A program made the position numbers and the translations under genes. Shown one piece after another: positions 5,614 through 13,106 of a stretch of 13,804 nucleotides of DNA; position 1 is the stretch's first letter; each line of letters starts with the position of its first letter. Origin of the DNA: Candidatus Hydrogenedentota bacterium (GTDB lineage: Bacteria; Hydrogenedentota; Hydrogenedentia; Hydrogenedentales; SLHB01); contig PUOI01000611.1 in NCBI GenBank assembly GCA_003552765.1, positions 1 to 13,804 on the forward strand, written 5' to 3'. The notes beneath the pieces are model-generated. The model did no database searches. It was not told where the DNA came from and saw only the letters and a program-made list of their open reading frames with translations.

Positions 5614-6825
5614 GTGGCCGGACTGCATGGGATCAATCCCATTATGGTCCAAGTGATGGGGCAGACGGGGCAAGTCCTTGAGCTGCGTCCAGGCCAGGCC
5701 TATCCCGGCGCTGTCCAAGGCGTGGGCGGCAACATGAGCGTGCAGGTGGGCAACCAGAACGTGCCCATTGAGCCCGTGGCGGGGCTGCAGCCGGGTCAGC
5801 AGGTGGAAGTGGAACTTGTGGAGGGCCGGCAAGGGCAGCACCTTAGGGTTACTCCGCAGGCTCCTCAGCCCTCCACGCCCCAAGCGCCCCCGCAAGGCGG
5901 TATCTGGGGCGTGCTCACGGCGGCGCTCGAATCGCTCAACGCATTGGACGCCGCCGAAAACGCCCGGCAGCTTCCCCCCGCGTTTCTGCCTCCCAAACAA
6001 GCTCCGCTGGAACAGCTGCTCCTTCTGTTTCTGAATCGCGGGAGCATGGGCAGTGATCTGCAGCGGCTCGGCGCACTGATTCAGCAGGCGCAATCCGCTG
6101 GCGTAATTGACCCGGCGCGCGCCGAGGGGATTACCGCGCTGTTAGCGTCCATTACCGTCGCTGACCCCTTGCGCATGCGGACAGCCTTTCAACGCATCGC
6201 TCAGACTGCGGGCCGATCCATGGAGGCGCGTTTGGCGTCCGCGATTGACAGCGGCCGCATCGATCGCTTGCTTACGGCCATGCGCGAGGATATTCAGGGC
6301 GAGTTGCTTCGCCTGCGGAATGACGAGGCGGTGGCGCGCTATTTCCGGAACCAGGGCCAGATCAACGAGTTCCAGCAGGCCGCGGACCGGCTTCTGAGCC
6401 GGTTTACCGCGATTCAAACGCAAAACTTGCGCGCTTTTGAGTTGCCCTATTTGTTTCTCGAGTTGCCCTTTGTCCCCGGCTCCCCCCTGCGTCATGCTCA
6501 ACTGCATTTCTTTGGCGAGGGCCAAGGCCACACCTCGCGATTCGACTCCAAGAACAGCACCGTGGCTCTCGACCTCGAAACCGCGAACCTCGGCGCGCTG
6601 TGGATTACCATGACCATCATCAACGGTCACTGCTCATGCTGGTTGCGCGTCACCGAAATGCGCTTGGTGGAACAACTTGAGGATGCGGCGGGCGAACTTG
6701 TCGAACAGCTCGCCCAAGCAGGGTATCCGGGCGCGGAAGTGCAGGTGACGTTGTGGGACGGGGACCGTCTAAAGGAGGCCGCTGGTCTGATGCGGCGATT
6801 CTCAAGGATAAACCTGCGGGCATGA
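5614..6825 (+). CDS. FliK-like flagellar hook-length control protein
   Basis: 403 aa, cytosolic/exported, no signal peptide. Residues 1-85 are beta-rich with repeated GQ, GV and PGQ turns; 86-97 are a Pro/Gln linker; 100-270 are mainly helical. The C-terminal 277-403 resembles the FliK C-terminal (Flg_hook) domain: LPYLFLELPFVPG, LHFFGEG, then LDLETANLGALWITMTI, a Cys-containing strand and a C-terminal helix ending in AGYPGAEVQV. FliK measures hook length and its C-terminal domain flips FlhB export specificity. The neighbour downstream is an FlhB C-terminal paralogue, which supports this. The start is GTG 5614, one base after the previous stop, with AAGGAGG eight bases upstream. The symbol is withheld because the N-terminal part is not recognisable as FliK. 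Confidence 0.75.
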   Translation: MAGLHGINPIMVQVMGQTGQVLELRPGQAYPGAVQGVGGNMSVQVGNQNVPIEPVAGLQPGQQVEVELVEGRQGQHLRVTPQAPQPSTPQAPPQGGIWGVLTAALESLNALDAAENARQLPPAFLPPKQAPLEQLLLLFLNRGSMGSDLQRLGALIQQAQSAGVIDPARAEGITALLASITVADPLRMRTAFQRIAQTAGRSMEARLASAIDSGRIDRLLTAMREDIQGELLRLRNDEAVARYFRNQGQINEFQQAADRLLSRFTAIQTQNLRAFELPYLFLELPFVPGSPLRHAQLHFFGEGQGHTSRFDSKNSTVALDLETANLGALWITMTIINGHCSCWLRVTEMRLVEQLEDAAGELVEQLAQAGYPGAEVQVTLWDGDRLKEAAGLMRRFSRINLRA

Positions 6826-7124
6826 CAAATCCCTCCGGCGACAGCTCCGATGCATTGCGCCGCCGCGCCGTGGTGCTGCGGTATACGGCCGATCGCGAAT
6901 CCGCTCCGCATGTGTCGGCCAAGGGCGCCGGGTTCCTGGCCGATCGCATCCTGGAAGTAGCACGGGAGAACGGCATCCCCATTCACAGCGATCCCAGCCT
7001 GGTGGCTGTCCTATCTCAGCTTGATTTGAACGCGGAGATCCCCGAGCCGTTGTATCAGGCCGTGGCCGAGGTGCTCGCGTTTGTGTATCGAATGGATCAG
7101 CGCGTTGAGAAACCGCGCGGATGA
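6822..7124 (+). CDS. Stand-alone FlhB C-terminal-like export switch protein (FlhX type)
   Basis: 100 aa matching the cytoplasmic domain of FlhB after its autocleavage site: RAVVLRYTADRESAPHVSAKG (15-35), FLADRILEVARENGIPI (38-54), then LDLNAEIPEPLYQAVAEVLAFVYRM (67-91). Full FlhB has four membrane helices and an NPTH cleavage motif just before this segment; both are absent, and residues 11-15 read ALRRR. Such FlhX/FhlB proteins can interact with or replace the cleaved FlhB C-terminal part in substrate-specificity switching in some bacteria. ATG 6822 overlaps the FliK-like stop in ATGA. AAGGAT 12 bases upstream is a weak site, so translation probably depends on coupling. The next gene follows after 66 bases. 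Confidence 0.88.
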   Translation: MTNPSGDSSDALRRRAVVLRYTADRESAPHVSAKGAGFLADRILEVARENGIPIHSDPSLVAVLSQLDLNAEIPEPLYQAVAEVLAFVYRMDQRVEKPRG

Positions 7125-7190
7125 CCGGTCCCCGCAAGGGCGTCCGCCGGATGCCGGGGTCCTCACGCAAGACGATGGAGGATGGACGCC

Positions 7191-7661
7191 ATGACGGAGA
7201 ACGGGTGGGCCTCGGAACTGGAGATGGCCAAGACTTTCTTCAACAACTCCACCGCGTGTCTCACGGAAGAGGATGCCGATTATGCGCCTGTCCCTGGCGT
7301 GTTCACCGTCAAGGGCCATGTAGCCCATGTGGCGCGTACGGTGGAATGGTTCATTGAGGGCGCGTTTGGCGCGGGATGGGATCTCAACTTCGAGCAGCAC
7401 GCTGCGGAAGCCGAAGCCGTCGCTTCGCTGGCCGAGGCGCGGGAGTGGGTGGAGCGGGCGTTTCAACATGCGAAGAACGTCGTATCCGCCAAGACCGAGG
7501 ACGAGCTGCGCGAATGCTTTCCGGCCAGTGATCCGATGATGCCGGGGGCTCCGAAACTCGTGGCTGTCACCGGCATCAGCGATCACACGGCGCATCACCG
7601 GGGCGCGCTGACGGTCTACGCCCGGCTTCGCGGCAAGGTTCCCGCAATGCCCTATGCATAG
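7191..7661 (+). CDS. DinB/YfiT-fold putative metal-dependent protein
   Basis: 156-aa soluble four-helix-bundle protein of the DinB superfamily. The His triad typical of the fold is visible: His46 in helix 2 (VKGHVAHVARTVEW; His43 is an alternative) and His132 with His136 in the signature DHTAHHRGAL. This suggests a bound divalent metal. Members include thiol-dependent transferases and many proteins of unknown reaction; the substrate cannot be read from the sequence. ATG 7191 is preferred because GGAGG (7177-7181) is nine bases upstream, whereas ATG 7182 would abut it. It is the last gene before the terminator and so probably shares the flagellar transcript, although a functional link to motility is not evident. 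Confidence 0.87.
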   Translation: MTENGWASELEMAKTFFNNSTACLTEEDADYAPVPGVFTVKGHVAHVARTVEWFIEGAFGAGWDLNFEQHAAEAEAVASLAEAREWVERAFQHAKNVVSAKTEDELRECFPASDPMMPGAPKLVAVTGISDHTAHHRGALTVYARLRGKVPAMPYA

Positions 7662-7666
7662 AAAGT

Positions 7667-7716
7667 AACCGCGCCGGAAACCGGACACAGAGCCCAGCCG
7701 CCGGCGCGGTTTGTTT
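7667..7716 (+). terminator. Rho-independent terminator ending the flagellar operon
   Basis: Perfect 11-bp stem: 7667-7677 pairs with 7701-7711, almost all G and C, with a 23-base loop. It is followed by TTTGTTT. It starts five bases after the DinB-like stop and lies between convergent genes, so it may also limit read-through from the minus-strand DUF1080 gene that ends at 7744. Confidence 0.85.
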
Positions 7717-7743
7717 AATGAAGCAGCTTAGACGCGTGTGCGC

Positions 7744-8403
7744 TTAGCCTTCCTCGTTGTCGTTCTCAATGGGCCGCAGCCAAATGTTGCGGAACCATAC
7801 CTTGCTGTAATCCTGAAGCATTATCGGACCAGGCTCGTCAAACTCGCCAGGGAGTGCGCCGCCTGTGGGACCGGTCACGACGCTCTCGTCCTGGATAACC
7901 TCGCCGTTCAACGTCGCCCAGACCGTGTCGCCCTCGAATTTGATGTAAAGGCTGTTCCACTCGCCAATCGGATTGGCCGCCAGCACTTCCGGGGGATGCT
8001 GGTTGTAGATGGCGCCGTCGGATCCCAGGCCAGGCTCTTCTTCCTCGGAGCTGTCCAGAATCTGTACTTCGACCCGTCCGCGAAGGTACACGCCGCTATT
8101 GCCGCCCTCCGGAATCCGGTAGTCGAGCCGGATCTCGAAATCCTCCCATTCCTCCTCCGTGGCGATGTCGTTCTCACCAGCGATGTTGGTCATGAACCCA
8201 TCGTCGTCCACGTACCAATTCTTGTCGCCCTCGGGATCGTGCGGGTTGACCCACCCCGAGAGGTCCTCTTCGTTGAACAGCTTGATCCAGCCCTCCTCGC
8301 TCAGCGTCTCCTCGTCATACTCATAAAGATTCGCCATCGCGGGCGCGGCCACCAAGACGGCCAACATACAACTCAATACAGTAGCGGCAATTCGGGTATG
8401 CAT
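7744..8403 (-). CDS. Secreted DUF1080 (3-keto-disaccharide hydrolase-type) protein
   Basis: 219 aa with a signal peptide: basic MHTR, hydrophobic 5-20, cleavage predicted after AMA (22-24). The mature part is one DUF1080 domain, a concanavalin-like beta-sandwich. Diagnostic segments: WIKLFNEEDLSGW (39-51), WYVDDDGFM, FEIRLDYRIPEGGNSGVYLRG (89-109), VEVQILDS (111-118), EWNSLYIKFEGDTVWATLNGE and a terminal FRNIWLRP. Family members bind or hydrolyse carbohydrate, some acting on 3-keto-glycosides, and are abundant in Planctomycetes-type genomes; the exact substrate here is unknown. It is very acidic (EEEE cluster after VEVQILDS). ATG 8403-8401 with AGAGAGG ten bases upstream is preferred; a GTG two codons earlier is possible, but longer readings add non-secretory sequence. 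Cys12 does not form a proper lipobox. Confidence 0.88.
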   Translation of the reverse strand: MHTRIAATVLSCMLAVLVAAPAMANLYEYDEETLSEEGWIKLFNEEDLSGWVNPHDPEGDKNWYVDDDGFMTNIAGENDIATEEEWEDFEIRLDYRIPEGGNSGVYLRGRVEVQILDSSEEEEPGLGSDGAIYNQHPPEVLAANPIGEWNSLYIKFEGDTVWATLNGEVIQDESVVTGPTGGALPGEFDEPGPIMLQDYSKVWFRNIWLRPIENDNEEG

Positions 8404-8534
8404 TCTCACGGTTCCTCTCTTTTTGTTGCCGGTTGCCTCTCTACGGGGCGCCCGGCTGCCTGCGCACAACAAACAAGACCTAATACTACTATACCCTGCG
8501 GCGTTCGGTCCAGTGGCGAGAGCCGCCGCCGCTT

Positions 8535-8565
8535 TTGCCCTGATCTCTGTCCGGTTGTGTATAAT
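8535..8565 (+). promoter_or_regulatory. Weak candidate promoter for the TPR gene pair
   Basis: A perfect -10 box TATAAT lies at 8560-8565; the best -35 is TTGCCC at 8535-8540 with a long 19-base spacer. It would give a leader of about 150 bases before GTG 8726. The rest of the 322-base gap 8404-8725 contains a short CCGGC/GCCGG hairpin (8686-8690 with 8699-8703) and no recognisable riboswitch or minus-strand promoter. Confidence 0.35.
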
Positions 8566-8725
8566 ATGTCTAGAGTCAAGACAGTACTCGGCGTGCTTGC
8601 GGCATGCGGAAACGGTAATGAATTGAGGGGATATAGAAGGGTTTTCGGTAGTTTCGTTGGTGTGGAACATGCAAATATGACCCAACCGGCGGGTGAGAGC
8701 CGGGTGGAAAGGCGAGGTGAGTCCG

Positions 8726-10315
8726 GTGGCGAAAACAATTAACTGCCCGTTCTGCGGAAAGCTGGCTGATCCCAAGCTGAATGCCTGCCCGCATTGCGGC
8801 AACTACTTGCAAAAAGGGCGCGCAAGCGGCGGCCGGGCCGCTGCAAGCGGGCCGCATCAACAGTGCCCCTCATGCAACGCGGTGGTGCAAGAGGGCGACA
8901 TTGTCTGTGTGGCGTGCGGCACGAATCTGTTGACGGGCCAGCAGATCGCTGGTCAGAAACTGACGCCGGCGGCGCCGCAGCGTGATTACATGCGCATATT
9001 ATGGATGGCCGCCGCGGCGGTGATAGCGATAGTCGTGTTGGGCGGCGCGGCGTACGGCGCATACATCGTGTTTCGCGATCCCGTGACCCAGGCCGTCCGG
9101 CTGGTCGAGCAAGGCCGCGTCAGCGAGGCAAACCGGGTGTTGGAAGAGTATGTTGACGACAACCCGGACAGCGCCCGGGGCTGGTTCACCTTGGGCGAAG
9201 TCCAGTGGCGGACCCGGCAGTACGCCAACGCGGCTGATTCCTTTGAACGAGTGCAAGAACTGGATCCCGGCGAAGAGCGGGCCGGCAAACTGGCCCTTCT
9301 GGCGTTGCGCGCCCTAAACGATCCCGCAAACTTGAGCCGGGAGATCGCGGTGCTGGAACGTCACGTCGAGCATTATCCCCAGGACGGCGGGGCATGGTAT
9401 CTGCTCGCGCTTGGCCGGGGAGCGGATGGCGATGTCCCCGGACAAGTGGAAGCCATGGAGCAAGCGCTCAGTCTTGGAGCGGAGGAGCCCCAGGCCCGCG
9501 GTTTCATGGGAGTCGGCTTGGCGCTGGAAGGCCAATACGGACAGGCGGCCGAGGCCATTCAAGATGTATTGGACGACGCGCCCCAAGAGGGCGATCTTCA
9601 AGCCGCGCTGGGGTTTGTCGCGCATATGCAGGGCAACCCCGACACCGCCATCCAGCACCTGGAAAACGCGCTCGAAGAGGGCACTGAATTGGAGCGGGAA
9701 GTCCGCACGCAGTTGGGGCTCTTGCTGGTGGCCGAAGGGCGCGCCGCAGAGGCGCAGACTCATCTGCAAGCCGTGACCGCGCAAGCCGATGCGCCGCCCG
9801 CGGCACGCTTTTTCCATGCCGTGAGCGAGCGCGGCCGGGGCCGCCAACAGGCCGCCCTCGACGCATTCGAGGAGCTGATGGAGGAGGACCACCCCTTCGC
9901 CCAGCACGCGGCGACGCAGGTCGCGGACATCTACCTTGATCGCGGAGACACGAGCGCGGCCCGCAACGCCGTGGAACAGGCGCTGCAAACCCTGGGCGAT
10001 TCCGCGTCCTTACTTACATTGGAAGGGCGGATCTACATGATGGAGGAAGAATACGATGAGGCGCGGGATCTGTTTCGCCGGGCGATTCAAGCCGATCCCG
10101 ATTATGCGCCGGCCCGTTTGGAAAATGGGCTGTTGCTGGTGCAACGCCGCGCTTTCTCCGAAGGAATCCGCGAACTGGAGCGGTATGTGGAGTTGATTGA
10201 TCCAGACACGCCCGGCGCGCAGGTGGAGGCCGTCAGCGCCTTGATTGAACAGTTGAGGGAAACCGGAGCCGCCGGGCGGCAGGCCAGCGCCGCCGGAGCA
10301 AGGATGAGGAGTTAG
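8726..10315 (+). CDS. Double zinc-ribbon, single-pass membrane TPR protein
   Basis: 529 aa. Two zinc ribbons at the N-terminus: Cys7, 10, 21 and 24 (CPFC/CPHC) and Cys47, 50, 61 and 64 (CPSC/CVAC), the second ending CGTNLLTGQ as in many planctomycete-type proteins. One membrane helix at about 91-115 (ILWMAAAAVIAIVVLGGAAYGAYIVF) puts the ribbons in the cytoplasm. About 120-510 is an array of tetratricopeptide repeats (for example ARGWFTLGEVQWRTRQYANA and EYDEARDLFRRAIQADPDYA), facing the periplasm. TPR arrays are protein-interaction scaffolds; no catalytic motif is seen. The start is GTG 8726, with GAGGTG six bases upstream and MAKTINCPFCG directly following; an earlier in-frame start at 8693 lacks such a site. 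It is cotranscribed with the next gene, seven bases downstream, whose ribosome site lies in this gene's 3' end. Confidence 0.88.
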   Translation: MAKTINCPFCGKLADPKLNACPHCGNYLQKGRASGGRAAASGPHQQCPSCNAVVQEGDIVCVACGTNLLTGQQIAGQKLTPAAPQRDYMRILWMAAAAVIAIVVLGGAAYGAYIVFRDPVTQAVRLVEQGRVSEANRVLEEYVDDNPDSARGWFTLGEVQWRTRQYANAADSFERVQELDPGEERAGKLALLALRALNDPANLSREIAVLERHVEHYPQDGGAWYLLALGRGADGDVPGQVEAMEQALSLGAEEPQARGFMGVGLALEGQYGQAAEAIQDVLDDAPQEGDLQAALGFVAHMQGNPDTAIQHLENALEEGTELEREVRTQLGLLLVAEGRAAEAQTHLQAVTAQADAPPAARFFHAVSERGRGRQQAALDAFEELMEEDHPFAQHAATQVADIYLDRGDTSAARNAVEQALQTLGDSASLLTLEGRIYMMEEEYDEARDLFRRAIQADPDYAPARLENGLLLVQRRAFSEGIRELERYVELIDPDTPGAQVEAVSALIEQLRETGAAGRQASAAGARMRS

Positions 10316-10321
10316 AAACCA

Positions 10322-11767
10322 ATGACGACACGCGTGTTTATGGCCGTGGCGGTAGGCCTCATGGCCGCCGCCGGACCCACGGCGGCGTGGGGGCCGCAAA
10401 CCACTACGAGCATTGTTACAAGCGCGGCCCATATCTTGTCGCGGGATGGAACCATCCCGCTGGCGAACCTTGAACAAGATTTGCGCGGCGGGGCTTCCCT
10501 TCCGGAAAGCGTCCTCTATGACTTGGCGCCGGAAGCCGAGGAAAACCTTGTGAGCGCCATCGAATCCCAGATGTATCTCTTGCAGGCCGTCCGGGGCGAT
10601 CGCGTTGATCCCTATCTGGCGTATCGGCTCGGCGTGCTGGGAAACCTGGTGGCCCGCGCCACGGCGCCTCTCCAAGGCGCAAGTCCCTCGGCGCGCGAGC
10701 AGTACTACGAAGACGTAAACAACCATATTGCGCGCGCCACGATTCGTCCGCGCTCGCGCCAACAAGTGGAGCCCCGCTCCTACTTCTCCGAAAAACGCCG
10801 TGAAGCGCGGATGAACGATGCGGCTCTGGAGGATCACTACCGCACCGGCAGCGGCTTTGAGGGCGTGGCCCGCGCCACGCTTGCCGAAAACGCCAGCCGC
10901 TCGATGAATGCCGTGGCCGATGTTTGGCACACCATCTTGACGCAACGCACAGCTACCGCGGACATCCCCCGCGAGCGTATGCGCCAGTATCTGTTGCAAG
11001 CGGTCGAGTTTTACGTCTATCGCGGCAACATGCAAGAGATGCGGCGGACGCAAGCCCGCATGGACGAGCTGGATCTGGGGACGCCCCAGGTCAGGGAACA
11101 AGTAGGCGATATCTTGTTGGAGGCCGGCCGTTACGAGATGGCCATGGAAGAGTACCGGGCGGTGCTGGACGAGGACCCGAACCAGCGTCAAGTCGCCCGC
11201 AAGATATCCGATTACTACATTGAAGTGGGCAGCGAAGCGTTGGAAGACGGCCGCTTGGAAGAAGCCCGCGAGGCCTTTGAGGAGGCGTCCAGCGCCGATC
11301 CGCGTAACGAAGAGGCGCAAGACAAACTGGTCCAGGCCCGGCGGGAAATCCAAGCGCGGGCGGATCGCCGCGAGGCCGAGTTTGCCTTGCTGCAAGAAGG
11401 CGAATCGCTCCAAGAGCGAGCCCAAAGCTCAATGCAAGAGGGCGATTACGCCAACGCCACGCAACTGTTGCGCGAGGCCCTGCTCACATATGGAGACGTC
11501 ACGGACGAGTTTGTTGATATCGCGCGCGAGGCGCGGGGAGCGATGAACAGCGTGGAGGCCGAGTTGGCCGATGTGCAGGATCGCCTTGTCGAGGACGCCA
11601 TTCAGCTTAGCGGGGCGGGCAGCGTGTTTGATCCCCGCGCGGTCACCGAGGACGACGACCTCGAGTTGAACCGCGAGGCGCTCCGGAGTCTGGTGACCAC
11701 CCGCTACGAAACCGAAGTGCGGCGGTTGCGTCAGGAAATGGAGGCCGAATTCGGCGGGACCTTATAA
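10322..11767 (+). CDS. Secreted TPR protein with degenerate zinc PLC/S1-P1-like N-terminal domain
   Basis: 481 aa. Signal peptide 1-22 with predicted cleavage TAA|W, so the mature protein would begin with Trp23-Gly. Zinc-dependent phospholipase C and S1/P1 nucleases also have Trp as mature residue 1. Residues 23-210 are all-helical and keep that outline: YRLGVLGNLVARATAPLQ (101-118) aligns with the family motif H-x3-D-x5-H before PLH, but the ligands are Asn108, Arg112 and Gln118; the early His is Thr28. SRSMNAVADVWHTIL (192-206) fits a later helix. The metal site therefore looks dead. Residues 225-405 carry TPR-like repeats (AGRYEMAMEEYRAVLDEDPN, DGRLEEAREAFEEASSADPR), then a coiled-coil C-terminus. 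GAGGAG ten bases before ATG 10322. The TPR part is secure; the pseudoenzyme reading is inference. Confidence 0.8.
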   Translation: MTTRVFMAVAVGLMAAAGPTAAWGPQTTTSIVTSAAHILSRDGTIPLANLEQDLRGGASLPESVLYDLAPEAEENLVSAIESQMYLLQAVRGDRVDPYLAYRLGVLGNLVARATAPLQGASPSAREQYYEDVNNHIARATIRPRSRQQVEPRSYFSEKRREARMNDAALEDHYRTGSGFEGVARATLAENASRSMNAVADVWHTILTQRTATADIPRERMRQYLLQAVEFYVYRGNMQEMRRTQARMDELDLGTPQVREQVGDILLEAGRYEMAMEEYRAVLDEDPNQRQVARKISDYYIEVGSEALEDGRLEEAREAFEEASSADPRNEEAQDKLVQARREIQARADRREAEFALLQEGESLQERAQSSMQEGDYANATQLLREALLTYGDVTDEFVDIAREARGAMNSVEAELADVQDRLVEDAIQLSGAGSVFDPRAVTEDDDLELNREALRSLVTTRYETEVRRLRQEMEAEFGGTL

Positions 11768-11797
11768 CCCTCCATACTCCCCATGTCGAACAACGGC

Positions 11798-11847
11798 AAA
11801 GGGGATGTGATGCCGGGAAACATCCGGTGATCACATCCCCTTTTCTT
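11798..11847. terminator. Long hairpin terminator between convergent genes
   Basis: The 14-base arm 11798-11811 pairs perfectly with 11830-11843 (core GGGGATGTGAT/ATCACATCCCC). Inside, CCGG 11813-11816 pairs with CCGG 11824-11827, extending the stem past a small bulge to a seven-base loop. TTTTCTT follows on the plus strand. It lies 30 bases after the TPR gene and 38 bases before the end of the minus-strand epimerase gene, so it can serve both directions. Confidence 0.85.
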
Positions 11848-11884
11848 CATGCCGCGAAACACGGCCGAGGGCTTGCGTCACGCG

Positions 11885-12733
11885 TTACCAGCGCTTGGCT
11901 ACCTCGGCTTTCATGAAGGCCAGTGCATCACGCGCCAGTTGCTCTTCGGTATCGTACATACGGCGCCAGATCTTCGTGGCCGGAATGAGCTTCTCCAGCG
12001 CCACGCCAAAAGCTTCCACCGTCATCATCCCGTCGTAGCCGATCGCCTTGAGCGCGTCGAAGGTCTCGTCCCAGCGCACGTTACCTTTGCCCGGCGTGCT
12101 GCGATCGTTCTCCGAGATGTGGACGTGAACGAGTTGGCCCTTCAACGCCTTGACGGCCTCCGTCACGTTCTTTTCCTCGATGTGGCTGTGGAACGTGTCA
12201 TACATCGCCTGGCAGCGGGGATGATTCACATCCTTGCAGAAGCGGGCCGTGTCGGCGGCTGTGTTGAGCAGATAGCATTCGAAGCGGTTCAGGTACTCCA
12301 GGGCCAGCGTCACGCCGCACTTCTCCGCATGCTCGGCCACTTCCTGCATGCCCTCCACGGCCCATTTCCACTCGTCCTTCGTGGGACCTTGGCCACTGAA
12401 GACGCCCAGCCCCGAGTGAAACGGTCCCACCAGCATCTCCGCTCCCGCGGCTTGACAGCATTCCACCGCCGCCTTGTTGTCCGCGACGCCTTGCTTGCGC
12501 TCCTTGGGATCGCTGCTCATGGGGTTGGATTCCCCGCCCCGCACCGTCACGCCGGTACACTTCAGGCCCATGCCCTCGAGCCGGTCCTTCCACGGCGCAT
12601 AATTGCCGGGATTCACGTCGAACATGGGCAGCTCGACGGCGTCGTAGCCGATCTCCTTGAGTTTCTCCAGCAGAGGCAGCGTGTCCTCGCTCAGCGTGTC
12701 AGTCCACAACAGCAAATTCATTCCGTACTGCAT
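11885..12733 (-). CDS. Ketose 3-epimerase-type sugar epimerase (tagatose/psicose 3-epimerase family)
   Basis: 282-aa TIM-barrel enzyme of the xylose-isomerase-like/AP-endonuclease-2 superfamily, expected to epimerise a keto-sugar at C3 with a divalent metal. All four metal/catalytic residues known from Pseudomonas cichorii tagatose 3-epimerase are visible at a constant offset of six: Glu146 (LALEYLNRFECYLLNT), Asp179 (MYDTFHSHIEE), His205 (VHVHISENDR) and Glu240 (MMTVEAF); Arg211 is also kept, followed by STPGKGNV. Hydroxypyruvate isomerase or another sugar-phosphate isomerase is a less likely alternative. The start is ATG 12733-12731 with AAAGGAG eight bases upstream; a longer in-frame reading would include a structured leader. 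No signal peptide, so cytosolic. No sugar transporter or kinase adjoins it within the window. Confidence 0.9.
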   Translation of the reverse strand: MQYGMNLLLWTDTLSEDTLPLLEKLKEIGYDAVELPMFDVNPGNYAPWKDRLEGMGLKCTGVTVRGGESNPMSSDPKERKQGVADNKAAVECCQAAGAEMLVGPFHSGLGVFSGQGPTKDEWKWAVEGMQEVAEHAEKCGVTLALEYLNRFECYLLNTAADTARFCKDVNHPRCQAMYDTFHSHIEEKNVTEAVKALKGQLVHVHISENDRSTPGKGNVRWDETFDALKAIGYDGMMTVEAFGVALEKLIPATKIWRRMYDTEEQLARDALAFMKAEVAKRW

Positions 12734-12817
12734 GGCCGTAACTCCTTTCGCGTTTGCGGGGTTTGGCGCGTGACCGCTTGACCCGCGGTCCAATGTTCCC
12801 CCTTGTTGAACTCCCAT

Positions 12818-12860
12818 CCGTGTGAGCCGATGCGGCGCATCGACAGACGCGCTCACACGG
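12818..12860. promoter_or_regulatory. Nested inverted repeat in the epimerase leader
   Basis: CCGTGTGAGC (12818-12827) and GCTCACACGG (12851-12860) form a perfect 10-bp stem. Inside it CGATGC (12828-12833) and GCATCG (12837-12842) form a second perfect stem with a three-base loop, directly stacked on the outer left arm. The element lies 85 bases upstream of the epimerase start, in its probable 5' leader or promoter. It could be an operator for a sugar-responsive repressor or an RNA control element. The rest of 12734-12997 shows no clear minus-strand promoter. Confidence 0.5.
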
Positions 12861-12997
12861 CCTTTGAGGCAGCACTCTATCATGGATTCACAGCGCCGCG
12901 CTACTTATGCGCGCAAGCGGCCGTCAAACGCCACAATCCAAGACAGACGCCGAATAACCGCACGACATAACTATGTGTGCTACACTAAAGTATTTTT

Positions 12998-13026
12998 TTG
13001 ACAGGGCCGAAATTGTCGGGTACGAT
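12998..13026 (+). promoter_or_regulatory. Near-consensus sigma70 promoter of the lipoprotein gene
   Basis: TTGACA (12998-13003, perfect) and TACGAT (13021-13026, 4/6) are separated by exactly 17 bases and preceded by a T-run (12992-12998). Transcription would start near 13033, leaving a leader of about 75 bases before ATG 13107. The leader holds a bulged hairpin: AACC 13035-13038 and AGCG 13041-13044 pair with CGCT 13051-13054 and GGTT 13055-13058. Confidence 0.7.
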
Positions 13027-13106
13027 TGAACCGTAACCTTAGCGGGGGAACGCTGGTTGTGGAATTCGCCGCAATCGCATAACGTGGATGGGAAAGGAAA
13101 TACCGT

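Noticed and set aside
6772..6779. AAAGGAGG inside the FliK-like gene as ribosome site for FlhX
   Set aside because: It is more than 40 bases from ATG 6822 and no in-frame start codon lies at proper spacing.
7121..7357. Forward frame starting ATGA at the FlhX stop
   Set aside because: The overlap is tempting, but the translation is low-complexity shadow and it covers the well-supported DinB-like gene in another frame.
8573..8725. Riboswitch (for example c-di-GMP type) in the leader of the TPR gene
   Set aside because: Only short GC hairpins; none of the conserved core motifs could be matched.
7738..8742. Long forward frame antisense to the DUF1080 gene
   Set aside because: The minus strand encodes a recognisable secreted domain with signal peptide; the forward translation has no family features.
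10010..11425. 471-codon minus-strand frame
   Set aside because: Antisense to two TPR genes with good starts and repeats; a high-GC shadow frame.
11849..12781. 310-codon forward frame antisense to the epimerase
   Set aside because: The minus strand has all catalytic residues of a known enzyme family; the forward frame also begins right beside the terminator.
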